DNA from: Taxawa tesnikishii (nom. ined.)
Taxonomy: Eukaryota > Ascomycota > Dothideomycetes > Dothideales
Direction of reading: 5' to 3'
Assembly: GCA_030247885.1 (NCBI GenBank)
Contig: JAPDRO010000007.1
Location: forward strand, 124,001-188,000
Length of the DNA stretch: 64,000 bases
Shown: positions 21,910 to 33,700 of the stretch, one piece after another
How the letters are laid out: each line of letters starts with the position of its first letter
How positions within the stretch are numbered: position 1 is the first letter of the stretch
Notes under the pieces: model-generated
Told to the model about the DNA's origin: nothing
Database searches by the model: none
The model's input: the letters and a program-made list of their open reading frames with translations, nothing else
Translations under genes and position numbers: made by a program

Positions 21910-23346
21910 AGACACTGTTCGGATCGGCGCCGATATACGCAGACTGCGATGTCAAGATGGGAGGCATGGCCGTTGTGCGGTGCTCTCAGGATTGTCAATG
22001 GATGGAGCGCTCCATAAACACCAACGAACTTCATGCTAAGCCCAAAATAGTTAGAGTGGGCAAGTACACGCGGGACGACACGCGATCTAGCCGGTTTGAG
22101 AAGGACTTTGCATAGAGTTCTGTTATGGATGGAGTGGATGGAGCGGCACCCTATTCCACTCCACTCCATCCGTCGACGACCCTAAATGCTCTTCAATGGC
22201 GATGGGTGGGCGAACCGCATACCAGGTTGACTTCGTGGTCATGGGTCTTTTCGTCAATGGCAAGGGCAAAAGACTGGGTGGTTGTTGAGGTTGAGTAGAG
22301 GCAAATGTCGCGAACTGGGTTCCGGGAAGGGTGCGTTGGGAGAGAAGCTTTGGTTGTGGGTACCGCGTTGCGGAGGGCGGCTTGCTGACCCCATGGCCGT
22401 TATTCCCGGGTGCATGCCATCTTTGCGGATGCCATCTTTGCGAGTGCTTGTGTTGAATTGATTGCGCGTGAACCGGACCGATTGAGTCGTCATTCATATC
22501 CCTCACGCATGGGTCTTCTGTGGTCTCTATACACCTGACCCCGTCTGCACTCCGCACAATCCTTCGGCGTGCGGAATCTACACCGGCGCAGCTCAACTCT
22601 GTCTATTTGCCATTCTTGGCTAGCGGCTTGCATAAAGGCTTGGCTGACGGGTGGTGCAGTGTCAGGCTGACACCCGAAGGCAGTTTGTGTCGCAGCACAA
22701 AACTCCGGGGCGGAGCGAAGAACGTGCGACGGTTTGCGCCTTGCCGGTCGAGTTGGGGCGGCCTCAGGCAATTATAGAACGTGATGCGTAGCACTACTAT
22801 ATATGACAGCTGTCGCGTCTTTTCCGGGAAAATCGTCGCTCTCGTTGCTTTTGATCCTCGGGCAGACCAAGGCCTTGGATCGTGTCGCTTTTGCGGGGGA
22901 TCAGCTGTGAGTGGTTGATATCGGTCATCGCGCAATCCATCGGCGGTACGAACGGCTTGGGGGCTTGTCGATTGCCGGCTTGACTTTCAAGGGTCCCGCG
23001 AGTTGATTGCCCTGTCCAAGCACGTGTAAAAATCTTCCGCCGCCCATCGCTCCGGCGTCATCGGCGTCTGATCTTTTGACGCAACACAACAACCACACCC
23101 CACCACCACCACCACCAGCCAACGTCATCCTCGCTCTCCAGTCTTCTCGTGCACAGTCTGCTGCCGACTCCGCCTTGATCTGGATGACAAGCTAGACCTG
23201 CCCACATAGCTGCCGTTGGACAAGGCATGTGGTGAGCCGGGTCGAGTCGAGTCCTTGTGAGGAAGAATCCCGGCTGTGAACTGGTGTGGAAGATAACGTA
23301 TCCGTGGTTATACCGTTACCTCTCTGCACTGTGAACTGACGCCATC
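21910..23346. other. intergenic, no supported gene
   Basis: The frames here are chance-like. Notable items are the inverted repeat at 22127-22171, a CAC/CACC run near 23095-23120 and the kinase promoter at the right end. Confidence 0.5.
22127..22171. repeat. inverted repeat, 11-bp perfect arms
   Basis: Arms ggatggagtgg (22127-22137) and ccactccatcc (22161-22171) are exact complements around a 23-base loop. It is 218 bp past the HET gene stop. It could form a hairpin in the transcript's 3' region or be a small-transposon footprint; there is no further support. Confidence 0.6.
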
Positions 23347-25158
23347 ATGCCGGCCGGCGCGTTGGCTCTTCTGGATGAGCTGGAAGCGCCAGCAAGGTCC
23401 AAGGCAGCTCCAAGGCCAACTGCCACCGGCCGCGCCAACACGACACATGCGCCTGTTAGGAAGGCCAACGGTAGACCAGCGCCAGCACCGAGACATGAGA
23501 CTTCACTGGCTCCATCTTCCCTGCCCACGTCGAGCGTATCGGCAAACGAAACGTCGTCCACCTCCAGCTCAGTCACCCTCGTCAGTGAGTCCGACGTCAA
23601 AGATTTTGCATCGTCAGCGCCTCAGAAAATTCCCGGCACTTCATCGTCGCCGCAAGCTACGAACGGAACGACCGATGAATCGGGTCCTCGTGGACGAGAA
23701 TTCATTCCAACGCCTCCTAAGAAGAGCCAAACTTGGAATGATGCCGGTCTTCAGGCTGTTGGATACCGGGCACGACGCGGCTCCAAAAGCCATGAGGACA
23801 TTTCGCGCTTTGCTCAGCAGTTCCAGCAGAAAGCTGCCACGCACGATGAAGATGAGGAGCCTGATCTGCTTTACTCGTTCAGCGCCCGCAAAGCCGTTGC
23901 GGGTGTGGGAACCAAATCCCGCCGCCTATCCACTGTGCTACCGGAAGGCTTTCTCGTCCAGACGTCCCGATTGGAGGACGACTACGTAAGCACATCACGG
24001 CGACTCCTCGTACGACGACTGAAGCGTAAGATCATCGGCTGGGGCGGCTTCGCCGAAGTCGAGCTGATGAAGCCCATCCACGGACCCGAGGGTGTGCTGG
24101 TCGCAGTCAAGCAATTCCGCCCACCGGACCGTGACGATGACCCGCGCGACTACGAATCCAAGATCAAGTCCGAATACACCATCGCCTCGTCCTGCCATCA
24201 TCCCAACATCATCCACTGCGAGCGCCTCTGCTGCGACAAGAAGCAGGAGCACTGGAGTTCCGTCATGGAGTACTGCGACTACGGCGACGTCTACACGTTG
24301 ATCCGCAACGGGGTCCTGAACAAGCCCGACGCGCGCTGCATCTTCAAACAACTGCTCCGCGGCGTGGCGTACCTGCATTCTCACGGCATCGCGCACCGAG
24401 ACCTGAAACCGGAGAACATGATGGTGACGAGGCAGGGCTGTCTCAAAATCATCGACTTCGGCCTCTCCGAAGTCTTCAGCGGCATCCACCCCGGCCTGCG
24501 CGCCGGCGGCGGCGAATGCGGACGCGGCATGCGCGAGGTGCGGCTCTCCTCCCCGGCCGAGCTCGGCTCCCAACCCTACAGATCGCCCGAGGTGGAGGCG
24601 GCGAACGTGGACTTCGACCCCAGAGGCCTGGACGTCTGGTCGTGCGCGATCGTGTTCATGACCATGATGAGCGGCAAGCACCCCTGGCTGCGCGCGGCGA
24701 AGCAGGACAGGATGTACGCGCAGTTCCAGGAGAGCTGGCGCCGGTGGTGCGAGAAGCACCCCGAACGAGCCACCCTCGGGCCCGACGAGCAGGATATCCC
24801 GTCCGGCGGACCCATCTTCCGCGCCCTGAACCACCTCCCCACGCAGCGCCTCGTCCTCTCCATGCTGCACCCGGACCCCAGGTACCGGTTCTCGGCGCGG
24901 GACGCTCTCGACTCGGACGTTGTTCGGTCGATGGAGTGCTGCCAGCTGGATCCTGAGGAGGTCGGCGAGGAAGGCGGACGCGACGTGCATGCGAATCATA
25001 GACACCAGCCTCCACCGAAGGAGAAGGAGGACAAGGAGAAGGAGCATTCCAACGGGCATAGCGGTGCGGGTGGTGGGGAGAAGGAAAAGCTGACGGATAA
25101 GATCAGGAAGAGGTTGAGTCATAGGGCTACTTATGTTGCCGGCGAGAGCCCGGTTTAG
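23347..25158 (+). CDS. Ser/Thr protein kinase, HAL4/HAL5 (NPR) type
   Basis: An intronless frame of 603 residues. Residues 1-220 are low-complexity, Ser/Thr/Pro-rich. The kinase domain spans about 225-535: glycine loop IGWGGFAEV, which departs slightly from GxGxxG; VAVK with the ATP lysine near 255; the catalytic loop HRDLKPEN near 350; IDFGLSEVF near 369; and SQPYRSPE in place of APE. LDVWSCAIVFMTMMSGKHPW follows. The HRDLKPEN/DFG-(L/V)S-(E/D)VF pattern and the long variable N-terminus match the fungal HAL4/SAT4-HAL5-NPR1 group, which controls potassium and nutrient transporters at the plasma membrane. The last 60 residues are Lys/Glu/His-rich. All catalytic residues are present, so it should be active. 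Confidence 0.88.
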   Translation: MPAGALALLDELEAPARSKAAPRPTATGRANTTHAPVRKANGRPAPAPRHETSLAPSSLPTSSVSANETSSTSSSVTLVSESDVKDFASSAPQKIPGTSSSPQATNGTTDESGPRGREFIPTPPKKSQTWNDAGLQAVGYRARRGSKSHEDISRFAQQFQQKAATHDEDEEPDLLYSFSARKAVAGVGTKSRRLSTVLPEGFLVQTSRLEDDYVSTSRRLLVRRLKRKIIGWGGFAEVELMKPIHGPEGVLVAVKQFRPPDRDDDPRDYESKIKSEYTIASSCHHPNIIHCERLCCDKKQEHWSSVMEYCDYGDVYTLIRNGVLNKPDARCIFKQLLRGVAYLHSHGIAHRDLKPENMMVTRQGCLKIIDFGLSEVFSGIHPGLRAGGGECGRGMREVRLSSPAELGSQPYRSPEVEAANVDFDPRGLDVWSCAIVFMTMMSGKHPWLRAAKQDRMYAQFQESWRRWCEKHPERATLGPDEQDIPSGGPIFRALNHLPTQRLVLSMLHPDPRYRFSARDALDSDVVRSMECCQLDPEEVGEEGGRDVHANHRHQPPPKEKEDKEKEHSNGHSGAGGGEKEKLTDKIRKRLSHRATYVAGESPV

Positions 25159-26536
25159 AGAAGTGGGCTGGGGAGGGTTGGGGAAGATGTAGCAGGTAGG
25201 GGATAGAGGTTATGGAAGAGAGGGAAGAGGGATGGGGGACGAGAAAGAGGAGGTATAGGGAGTGGGATGCCTGGTCCTTTCTGTCGATGTTGTCGTTTTC
25301 CTTCCTTCTTCGTTATCATCAATCACGGGCGGGGCACTTCTTTCTTCAGGGATCGCGGAAAAGCGATCCCCGTATATATTCATACGTCCCTACGAGTGTG
25401 TGTCTGTGATGTTCGTCCACGGTGTCCTTCTCCGGGCGTATCAAGGGACAGTCGGGGTCCAGGGGACGAAGGGGACTGCGTGTCACAGAACTTGCAGACA
25501 GAGACTTCGAAACGCTATTCGTTTTCCCTCCGGATCATGTTTCTTTCATGTGATTCTTGTTGTTGCTATGAAAGGCTCGGGTGGCGAACTCGCTCGCCGC
25601 AAAGTGGCCAAGGATAGCGCAGATAAGATTAGTGATTCGATCCGCCGCTAGGCTGGATGGGGGATGAGTGGTACCCCGCTTTCCGTCTCTGATTCGTCTT
25701 TTGAGCTCACCCTTCCGTGAGGTCTATTGAGTGCCCTGTTAATCGTCTTTGGATCTGTGATAGCCATGGCAATGGTATTTCGCCTGAGACATACTTGCAT
25801 ACTTGCATACTTGCATACGGTGGCTGAGTTCCTTGTTCGAGCCGGTGTGTGCAGGGCTGTGTGTGCGGGGCTGTGTATGCGGCCAGAATGTCCGAACACG
25901 CAAGGCTGAGGCAGAGCGTTATTGTCACTCTCTTGCAATAGGTTTGTAGATCTCTTCCCTCTGTTGTAGGTCCTTTGTTCGTTCGTGGAGAAGTAGGTAG
26001 AGACCGAACAGTTTCCGGGCTCCCGGTACTTCACGATTATTTCCAATCTGGCTGGCATGCGCACTAGTCCCATCGACAACAGCAACGGGACGTTCAACAG
26101 TCCTGCCGACGGACGAAGGAACCTTCAGCCGTGCAAATACCACAACAATGTCCTTGTTCAGGATAAGAATGGCACTGTCACTGTTGGATACTTCGCAATA
26201 GGTTCTTCCTTCATTGTACCCAAGCTACCAACAGATCTGCCGGCAGTCAATGAGGGCGAGGGTGGTGTAGGACAGAAATCTCATCGCATTTGACTACCCA
26301 AAAGCCGATGCGTCCAGGTCTCCTTGAGTTTCTCTTCTCTGTTAAGCACAGATCTTCCTGTCACTTCTGTTCGGTCAGATGCACATGTGTATATTATCTT
26401 ATCTCGATGATCGATCTCGTCTGCGACTTGGCGTGGGCATGGTTCGGTATCTCCGCAAATCGCGTCAACTCGACTCCGCAAAGAACAACGTCTTACGCAA
26501 CTGCAATGGCCTGAGCGGCCTCGATCAGAGTCGGCC
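25159..26536. other. intergenic, no supported gene
   Basis: Contains the kinase 3' flank, a short tandem repeat at 25791-25818 and the helicase promoter. A frame at 26057-26293 (plus) looks mildly protein-like but has no domain or clear splice partner. Confidence 0.45.
25791..25818. repeat. 8-bp tandem repeat, 3.5 copies
   Basis: The unit is atacttgc. A simple minisatellite-like array with no coding context. Confidence 0.8.
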
Positions 26537-29085
26537 ATGACCTCCGTAGTCGCGCAGTCTGGTGAAGGCTCGAAGAAGCGCAAAAGGACATGTGACAACG
26601 CTGGCACGCCGCCCAGAAGCTCTCCGATTCCTATACACGCGCTGGTCGTAGAGCACCAATGCGGACCCTCTTGGGCGCACACTCACACCAACGATGCCTC
26701 ACGTTTCCTCGATGCCTACGATCCACCACCATCCAGTCCTTCCGATCTGCTCAGCTGGAACTCTCAAATACCACCCAGCCCTTCGCGAACCCAGGAGCCT
26801 CGATCTCAGCCAGGTGCTGCACACACTGGACTAACGCAGCGACTGACTGATCTGGGTGTGGACGGTGAAAAGGAGGAGCATCACATATGGGCGCAGGGAA
26901 AACGAAGGGACGGTGCGATAGTGCAGGCGGGAGAGGTAAGGCCATCATGGGAGACACAAGCGCAGCGTGCCGAAGAGGAAGTATGGGCGAAGCCACAGAG
27001 GAGACTGGATCGGACCACAAGCCTACCGTTCGATGTGGCTCCGACGACTCCAGCGAGAAGGTTCCATTCGTCTCAGCCGGTTCAGGGAGAAGGCGCGATT
27101 GCAAGGATCGTGCAGCAGACGATCAATACACGACGACATCCCTTCGGCAGTGATCTCAGGAACCCCTTTGGTCACGAGTCGATGGATCATGCATCTGGCG
27201 CCAGGTCGACCGGATCTCCGCGACTAGCAACGCATGACATTGGAGGAAGACCTGATCTCATGGATTGCTCGAGCCAGGGCACGAATCTACATCGGAACGG
27301 CACGCAGAACTCTTTGTCGCGTCGGGATAGCGCATACGCATCTTTTACTCAAGCGAATGCATCAGGTTCCTCGCCTATTGCACGAACGACACCGCAAATA
27401 CCGTTGGTACCCCAGATCCCCCTGTACCGGAGCTATGTAAGGAACAAGCTGATCTGGTTGATCTGATTATGAGTGGCCGCAACGTGTTCTACACCGGCTC
27501 AGCTGGATGTGGAAAGTCCACGGTCCTCAAGACATTCGTTCCACGCATGAGAGTAATGGGAAAGGAGGTGCGGATCGTAGCACCTACGGGACGGGCGGCT
27601 CTAGATATCAACGGGATGACCACATGGATGTTGATGCGCTGGGATCCTAACATGATGAAGAAGGGAATCACGAAACTCCAGACGGAGGCGTTCTTCCACA
27701 AATGGGTCAAGAAGAGCTTCAACAACATTGACGTCCTCGTGGTGGACGAGATCAGCATGGTGGAGAATTTTCATTTCGAGCGCATGAACAAGGTCCTCCA
27801 GTGCGCTCGCAGCGACCCGCGGCCCTTCGGCGGCATCCAGATGGTTGTCACCGGCGATTTCTGTCAGCTTCCGCCAGTCAAGCCTTTCGTATTCTGCATG
27901 TGCGGCAAGGAGAACAGAGTCGTCAGAGAAGGCTTGATCTACGAATGTCCGGCATGCGGCAAATACTACGATCAAGACAAATGGGCTTTCTGTAGCGGTG
28001 CATGGAAGGAATGCGACTTCGCACATGTTGAGCTCAAGGAGGTACACCGGCAAAGCGACGAAGTGTTCATCAGAATCCTACAAAAGCTCCGACGGGGAGT
28101 GCGTCTTGATCAGTCCGAGAAGGACCTCCTACTCAATCACCCAAGCAAGACGGCCGAAGCCACGAGGCTATTTCCTACTGTCGCCGAAACGAAAACCTTT
28201 AACGAAATTGAGTTCGGTAAGCTGCCCGGCAAGATTCGCCAATTCCGCTGTCTGGACGAAATCCAATTGAAACCACATCATTCCTACTTGATGCCTAGAG
28301 AAGAGAGGAACCATGACGGCTCGTTGAGATTCCTCGACCAACACCGTCTCGAAGTCCTTAGCGAGCTCAAGATGGGCATGCGTGTCGTTCTACTCGTCAA
28401 TCTCGACTTCAACAGTGGACTCGTCAACGGAAGTCAAGGCACAATCAAAGGCTTCGCCGCACACCGCGACCAAGACCTGCCCACCACCGCGAACCCGGGA
28501 AACCGTACCTCCCCGCAAACCCGCGGCTCGTCCCAGACTCACAGCTCGCCCCAGAAAATCTCCAGCAGTACAGCGCCGTCCTCCTCCGTACGCACCGAAG
28601 TGCGCGGCCCGACTCTCATGGGCGAGTACGCAGACTACCGTCTCTCCCAAATCCGCGCGTTCATCGCCCGGGCCCCCGACGCCGTGTGGCCTATCGTCCG
28701 CTTCGACAACGGCGAACAACGCGTCATCTACGCCGACTGCCGCGTCAACGAGCTCGGCGACGACGCGCCCTACTCCATCATCTCGCGGACCCAGATCCCG
28801 CTCGTTGCGGCGTGGGCGATGACGGTGCACAAGAGTCAGGGCATGACGCTCGATAAGGTCGTTGTGGATCTGGGTCGCAGTTTCGAGGAGGGGCAGGAGT
28901 ATGTGGCGCTTAGCCGAGCGAGGACGTTGGAGGGGCTGAAGGTCGAAGGGTTAGGAGCTTGTTCGGGGGCGCGAATGAGCAGGTTAGCCGGTTTTTGGCG
29001 GAGAATTTCGAGTGAGGAAGCGCGTGGGAGGGGTTGGATGGATGGATGGATGGATGGATGGATGTTTGATGATTGGATGCTTTGA
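26537..29085 (+). CDS. PIF1-family DNA helicase (reads in three frame segments)
   Basis: The N-terminal part (26537 to about 27420) is a disordered nuclear-type tail starting MTSVVAQSGEGSKKRKR. The helicase core begins near 27440 with CKEQADLVDLIMSGRNVFY and carries every PIF1 motif: GSAGCGKST, APTGRAAL, DEISMV, GDFCQLPPV, EVHRQSDE, TVHKSQGMTLDKV and YVALSRAR. A Cys-rich insert (FCMCGK ... CPACGK ... FC) sits between GDFCQLPPV and EVHRQ and may bind zinc. Passing from tail to core needs a frame change near 27400, either one base or a 50-nt intron with a poor GTTCCT donor. The natural C-terminus (GGANEQVSRFLAENFE, stop at 29013-29015) lies in another frame from about 28955. The uncorrected frame runs on into the GGAT repeat and ends at 29085. 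Role: 5'-3' helicase in genome maintenance. Confidence 0.8.
29036..29064. repeat. GGAT microsatellite
   Basis: About seven GATG units in a row, directly after the expected PIF1 stop. They are translated as a WMDG repeat only if the downstream frame shift in the helicase gene is real. Confidence 0.9.
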
Positions 29086-29945
29086 TGCTTTGATGCTTGT
29101 ATGTGGTCTGTTTGGATACCCTGATGTTGGACATGATATGATAATCTGCTTGGGAGACGTGGGCACGGAGAAACTGTCAACCCGAGACGGGCTTGGCGCT
29201 GCGGGCAGACTTCCTTCAGAGCAAATGATCGACTACTTCTGATGATTAAGGAAATCCAGCTATGAGGCTAGAAGTAATTCTTCAGAGCGTGTGAAGTGAG
29301 ATTCTCATCTTCAACATCTTCTGCGCGACGCTTCATCAGTCATTCCCCAGCGGTAGTGCCCGCAACTGTCAAGCAGCGATCGTGAGTTCTGACTCGCGAT
29401 ATTCGAAGTGCATCCCGCACGCTGACCGTGGACTCGTGTTAGTTATCGGTATAGGCGATGTTCGAACGCAGCTTCCGGTATGCCGTAAATCCGCTACAAA
29501 CGTTCACCTCTCCAGTGCGTACTGTCTTGTTTGAAAGAAAAAAACCCCAGTTCAAGAGCGTGCAACGGTAACCACGAGTCCTTTTTTCCTGAGTGGCCTA
29601 TTGCACTGCGAAGGTTAATACAGGAAGGGAGTATATCAACACTTTCGTCCACCGGTAGTCAATCTTGCTAGTCCACCGTGCTGTTTCATCACTATCTTGA
29701 GCGTATTGTTCTGCAAAGTTTAGGGCCGTAGTGTAATGAGAATGCCAGCCTTGGTTTGCGACAGCGAATCGCATCTCATTCTAATGTGTGTTCGAGATCC
29801 TACTCTAGAGTGAGCTTTACTCTCCCGCCCCGCCCTAGTGAACAAATCGAAAAGCACAGCGTCACTTGTGTGTTTATACTCTCCTCTCTTCCTCAACTTT
29901 CTGACTTTTTATACACCACACAAACACTTCACATATCATCTAGAG
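29086..29945. other. intergenic; promoter of the next gene at right end
   Basis: No gene seen. The last 70 bp are CT-rich with tttttataca, a usable TATA-type element 25-45 bp before a probable transcription start. Confidence 0.45.
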
Positions 29946-30785
29946 ATGGACTCCATTTCGATTGAACTTGCCGACCTTCCGGGGCCACGGACTCGCACTC
30001 AACGCTGGGGTCGCCGCCCACCACGCCAATGGATCGATCCCAACGCGATTCCTGATGACGAACAGATCGCTGAAGACCGTGGGCTGGAGGAGCTCGAGAG
30101 ACTTCGAGTCCTCTTCAGTATGCCGCCCACCTTGCGGGAATTCTTCCAGGAGGCTGAGCATGCCATGCGGGCCCACGAAGGCTCGTTCAACACTTTCCGT
30201 AACCGTGTCAATGCAAGCAAACTTCAGGTGACCGCGGAGATAGCGGTGTACCACTACGTGGAGTGGGTTGATGAGGTCCGGAGCGGCAGAGACCAGGCAC
30301 GAATGTGGGAGCGGGCAATGGAAGAGAGGGCGCACAGCGAAAGGCGCAGGTCTAGACGGAGACGGAGTCGCACGCCGCCCCGTAGCATCACAGCACCAGC
30401 ACGCAATGTCCCGGCCGCAACCACTGGCCCGCTTGATCGAGACGCTTCACCACCACACGGATCACCAGCCTCGCCCGTACCCAGTCTCCCTGCGCAGTCG
30501 GAGACGACACTGTCAGCCCCCTTGTCAGAAAGCCCATCCAACACACCACCAGTTCGAAGACCCAGACGCTCGTTGCGAGAGGATGAGGACGTCCCATGGT
30601 CTGGAGGGGAGATGCGATGGTCGGGAGGGGAGATACGACTGTCAAGGAACATCCTTCCTATCAGTATCACGGATCTGAGGATCATGGTGTGGGAAGCCTG
30701 GATGGCAGAAGAGATGCTGGCGGAGTACGTGGTGGAGCGTGCGGAAGTGCTGAGGGAGCTAGGTGTGGAACCGGAGAATCCTTAA
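29946..30785 (+). CDS. unrecognised 279-residue protein
   Basis: An intact single-exon frame starting MDSISIELADLPGPRT. The ATG at 29946 is chosen because it directly follows a CT-rich, TATA-containing leader. Residues 20-115 appear helical and acidic. About 120-145 is an Arg/Ser-rich basic stretch (ERRRSRRRRSRTPP) that could act as a nuclear-localisation or RNA-contact segment. About 145-225 is Pro/Ser-rich and disordered, and the last 45 residues are helical again. No known domain. It is probably a lineage-restricted nuclear or cytosolic protein. Confidence 0.6.
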   Translation: MDSISIELADLPGPRTRTQRWGRRPPRQWIDPNAIPDDEQIAEDRGLEELERLRVLFSMPPTLREFFQEAEHAMRAHEGSFNTFRNRVNASKLQVTAEIAVYHYVEWVDEVRSGRDQARMWERAMEERAHSERRRSRRRRSRTPPRSITAPARNVPAATTGPLDRDASPPHGSPASPVPSLPAQSETTLSAPLSESPSNTPPVRRPRRSLREDEDVPWSGGEMRWSGGEIRLSRNILPISITDLRIMVWEAWMAEEMLAEYVVERAEVLRELGVEPENP

Positions 30786-33700
30786 ATTAGCAGAAGGTAC
30801 TCGACTACAACAGATCTTGAATAGGGTTTCAGTGGATCATGGCATTGCAGGAGTTGGGGCATGAGGTTCGTGAAATGTTTTATCGCTCAGAATACGATCA
30901 GGAAGTTATTAGAGTGAGCCCTTTCTTTGGCTCGTATCTGATGGTGTGACTGACGATCTCATAAACCTCACAGAGGATGTTAGGCTGCCATACCAATGCT
31001 GATAGTCCTAGGTCTAATTGCGAGCTGGTGAAGGGCCTATCCACTATACGAACACGTTGCCCACTGAACCGCTCAGTGGGACAAAGTGTAGACTCTCAAC
31101 GACATTGCCTGTTCTGTCCGGGAGGGTCGCGATTGCTTGACGAATCCAGAGCTAGCGAACAGACTGACTAGTCACGGGCATGATCGGGCGAGTGGGGATC
31201 TGAAATGGTGATACAAATTCTTGTTATCCATGCTTGGAAGCGGTATGCATCTCGATGGGACTGTAAGCAAGGCCGTCCTAGATAACATGAGAGCGAACAT
31301 GGAACTCCGTTTCCCTCTCTGGCGCCTTTCTGGTATAGCTCTATAATCCAGAGCTCGTCATCCTAGTTGAAATTTGGAGGTCCCTGCTCAGACGTGCTCT
31401 AGACCTTGTCCTCCACCATGTTGGCCATCTTTTTGCCATACCGAGCCTCGGGCTATTCTTTGACTTCTTCGCTAATATCGTTTCTCTTGAATATTCCCAG
31501 ATGGGCGCGATCTGGCCGCTCGAGATCGTCGATAAACATGTTTCTGCAAGCAGCATCATAGATTGAAGACAAGATATCGAAAGCCAGTGGTAATGCTAGA
31601 ATTTTGCAGATGACTAGGTCTCACAAACGTCGAGAGAGAAATGCTGTCTTGCAGCCCATGCCATTCCAACCACCTCACATCCTACCCGAGTTAGTACGTG
31701 TTGACGATTTTTGGAGATCTGCAGAAGTGAAGAGATTTAGCCAAGACGCCAACGCTGCACCTACCCAGCAGGGCCGCGAAAGGCTGTTGCAGGTTCCGAA
31801 CACCCCATATATCTTGAGAACATTCGAACGACTGCCCGTTTCCTCCGGACACTCAATTCAATCGGTTTACGCGTCCTCGCTGGTCGAGCAGTGTGCTCTC
31901 TCCTGTTTGGAGCGGTTACAGCATCAACGACATCTCGCTGGCCAATCAACTGTCAGCTCCAACGGACAACATGACTTCCAAGTCGCCCGTGTTCTCACCT
32001 GTTAAGAGCTCTGATGCAGACTCCATCTCGATCCCGAGTTCAGCAGTATCCCGGCTGTCCATCAGCTTCTGGTCATGAGAAACACGCGCTTGAACTAGCG
32101 TCTGCACAAGGCATTAGTATCTCGTGGATGACAACTGTATCTGTGAGGCGACAAGAGACTTGAGGAAGAGAGGGTCTTGCGTGTCTGTAGTGGTGTTCGA
32201 TCTCAGCCTTGGCGGAGGGCAATACACTCACTCAGAGGGTAGAGTCTCGCATGAGAAAATGATTTGGGACAGTGGAAACCGGGATGGTTCATCATTCAGC
32301 GAGAGTCTGTGGATTCAGATGTCGTCTCGATAGGAGATAAGAGCGTACGTTTTCTTCGGGAGATCAGAGACTAGAGACTCCAAACAAATACATGATGGCG
32401 GTTCTAGTCTGTTGCCTAAGTCTTCCCTCTTCAATGGAGCCGATAGGGCATGCTATCAGGCGGCACACTCCATAATCCTCATGCCGCATTGTTTTACCGT
32501 CGGTGAGGTCCTCCTGAAATTTTTGTGAGTTCTAAATACTACAAACACCAGAAGTAAACGCCTTTGACCTCGTCTGCCTGTTCTGCCCTCCCAACTCGCT
32601 CTTGATATGCCTTATAACTCACAATGCACCTGATGGTTGTATTATCCCTGGAGCTCCTGCTTCTTAACACGCTTCTCTCTAAACGGGCACTGCCTACCCG
32701 AGATAACCCCCTCGGGACTCGTCTTCGGAAACCAGCGTACGAGTCCCCCTAAGTAAAGATACCGCAGGTCCGATCCCTGCCATCTGCAATCTTTTTGTTT
32801 TGGTATGCCGTTACATCGCAGCTGCTTGTTTAGTCTTTCGGTATGCTCGATTGCCCGCTTGTCAAACTGTACGCAGGTAGTGAGCTTTGTACGATGTGGA
32901 CAATCAACACCGATTTTCCTGGGTGCTTTTGCTCGGACATGTTGAGTCGTCTGGAAGAATGCTGCATTTGCATGGGAGGATATAAGCGTTGACAATTACG
33001 TGTCAAACGAGAACTTAATAGATGGACGCATCTGGTCACGCACACATAGAGGACAAGAAAAGATTTCTTAGGTACGATTCTCATCGTCGCCGTCTCTTCC
33101 GCTATCAATCAACCGTATTATCGCCGGCTTTCATCTCCCACTCGTAAATGCACGGCTGGTTCAGTCTGTGCTGAACGTAGACAGTGACGAGCAATGTAGC
33201 AGGAAAGAAAAGATGCGTACAACTCTCTGTTTCTGAGCATGCTCCGTTCCTGCCGCAGGCCACGACATCCGCAGAGACTCGAGGCTGTCAGCCCCTTGAG
33301 AAGCTCTCCTTCCCCGATGATCAGCCCTGTGTCACCCAGCCCAGCGAAGCAGGCTGACGGGCAAAGGACTGCTTTTGGGTGATGCTGAGCACGCATTTGT
33401 CACGACTGGACATATTTCCCTTATCCAGTCTGAAGCGGCTGCAAGAGAACACTGCCGCTGTTAGTTAATCACAGTGCACCTCATCCTGCTGGCCGTCGAG
33501 ACTGCAGCGGCTGGGACGACGTGACCACCTGCTGTCTGTAAGGGTCGCTATGCGAATCGACACAGGCATACCACTAGCGCGGGAATGTGCAGATGGGCGA
33601 CCTTTCGGTGCACTCACTGTACGCCTACGAATGAAGTGAGCCAGCAGAGAATCTGGCTTGGAAACTCTTGATGATGGTGATGGAGCGAAGGATGATTATC

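Noticed and set aside
23995-25122. Minus-strand frame of about 375 codons
   Set aside because: Antisense shadow of the GC-rich kinase coding region. It has no domain of its own.
25791-25818. CRISPR-like array
   Set aside because: Only an 8-bp tandem repeat without spacers, in a fungal genome.
32700-32800. tRNA-like element: hairpin gggactcgt/acgagtccc followed by gcagg/cctgc with a tccgatc loop
   Set aside because: No matching 5' acceptor strand to the catctgc that follows, no D-arm and no anticodon loop in the right place. Probably chance hairpins.
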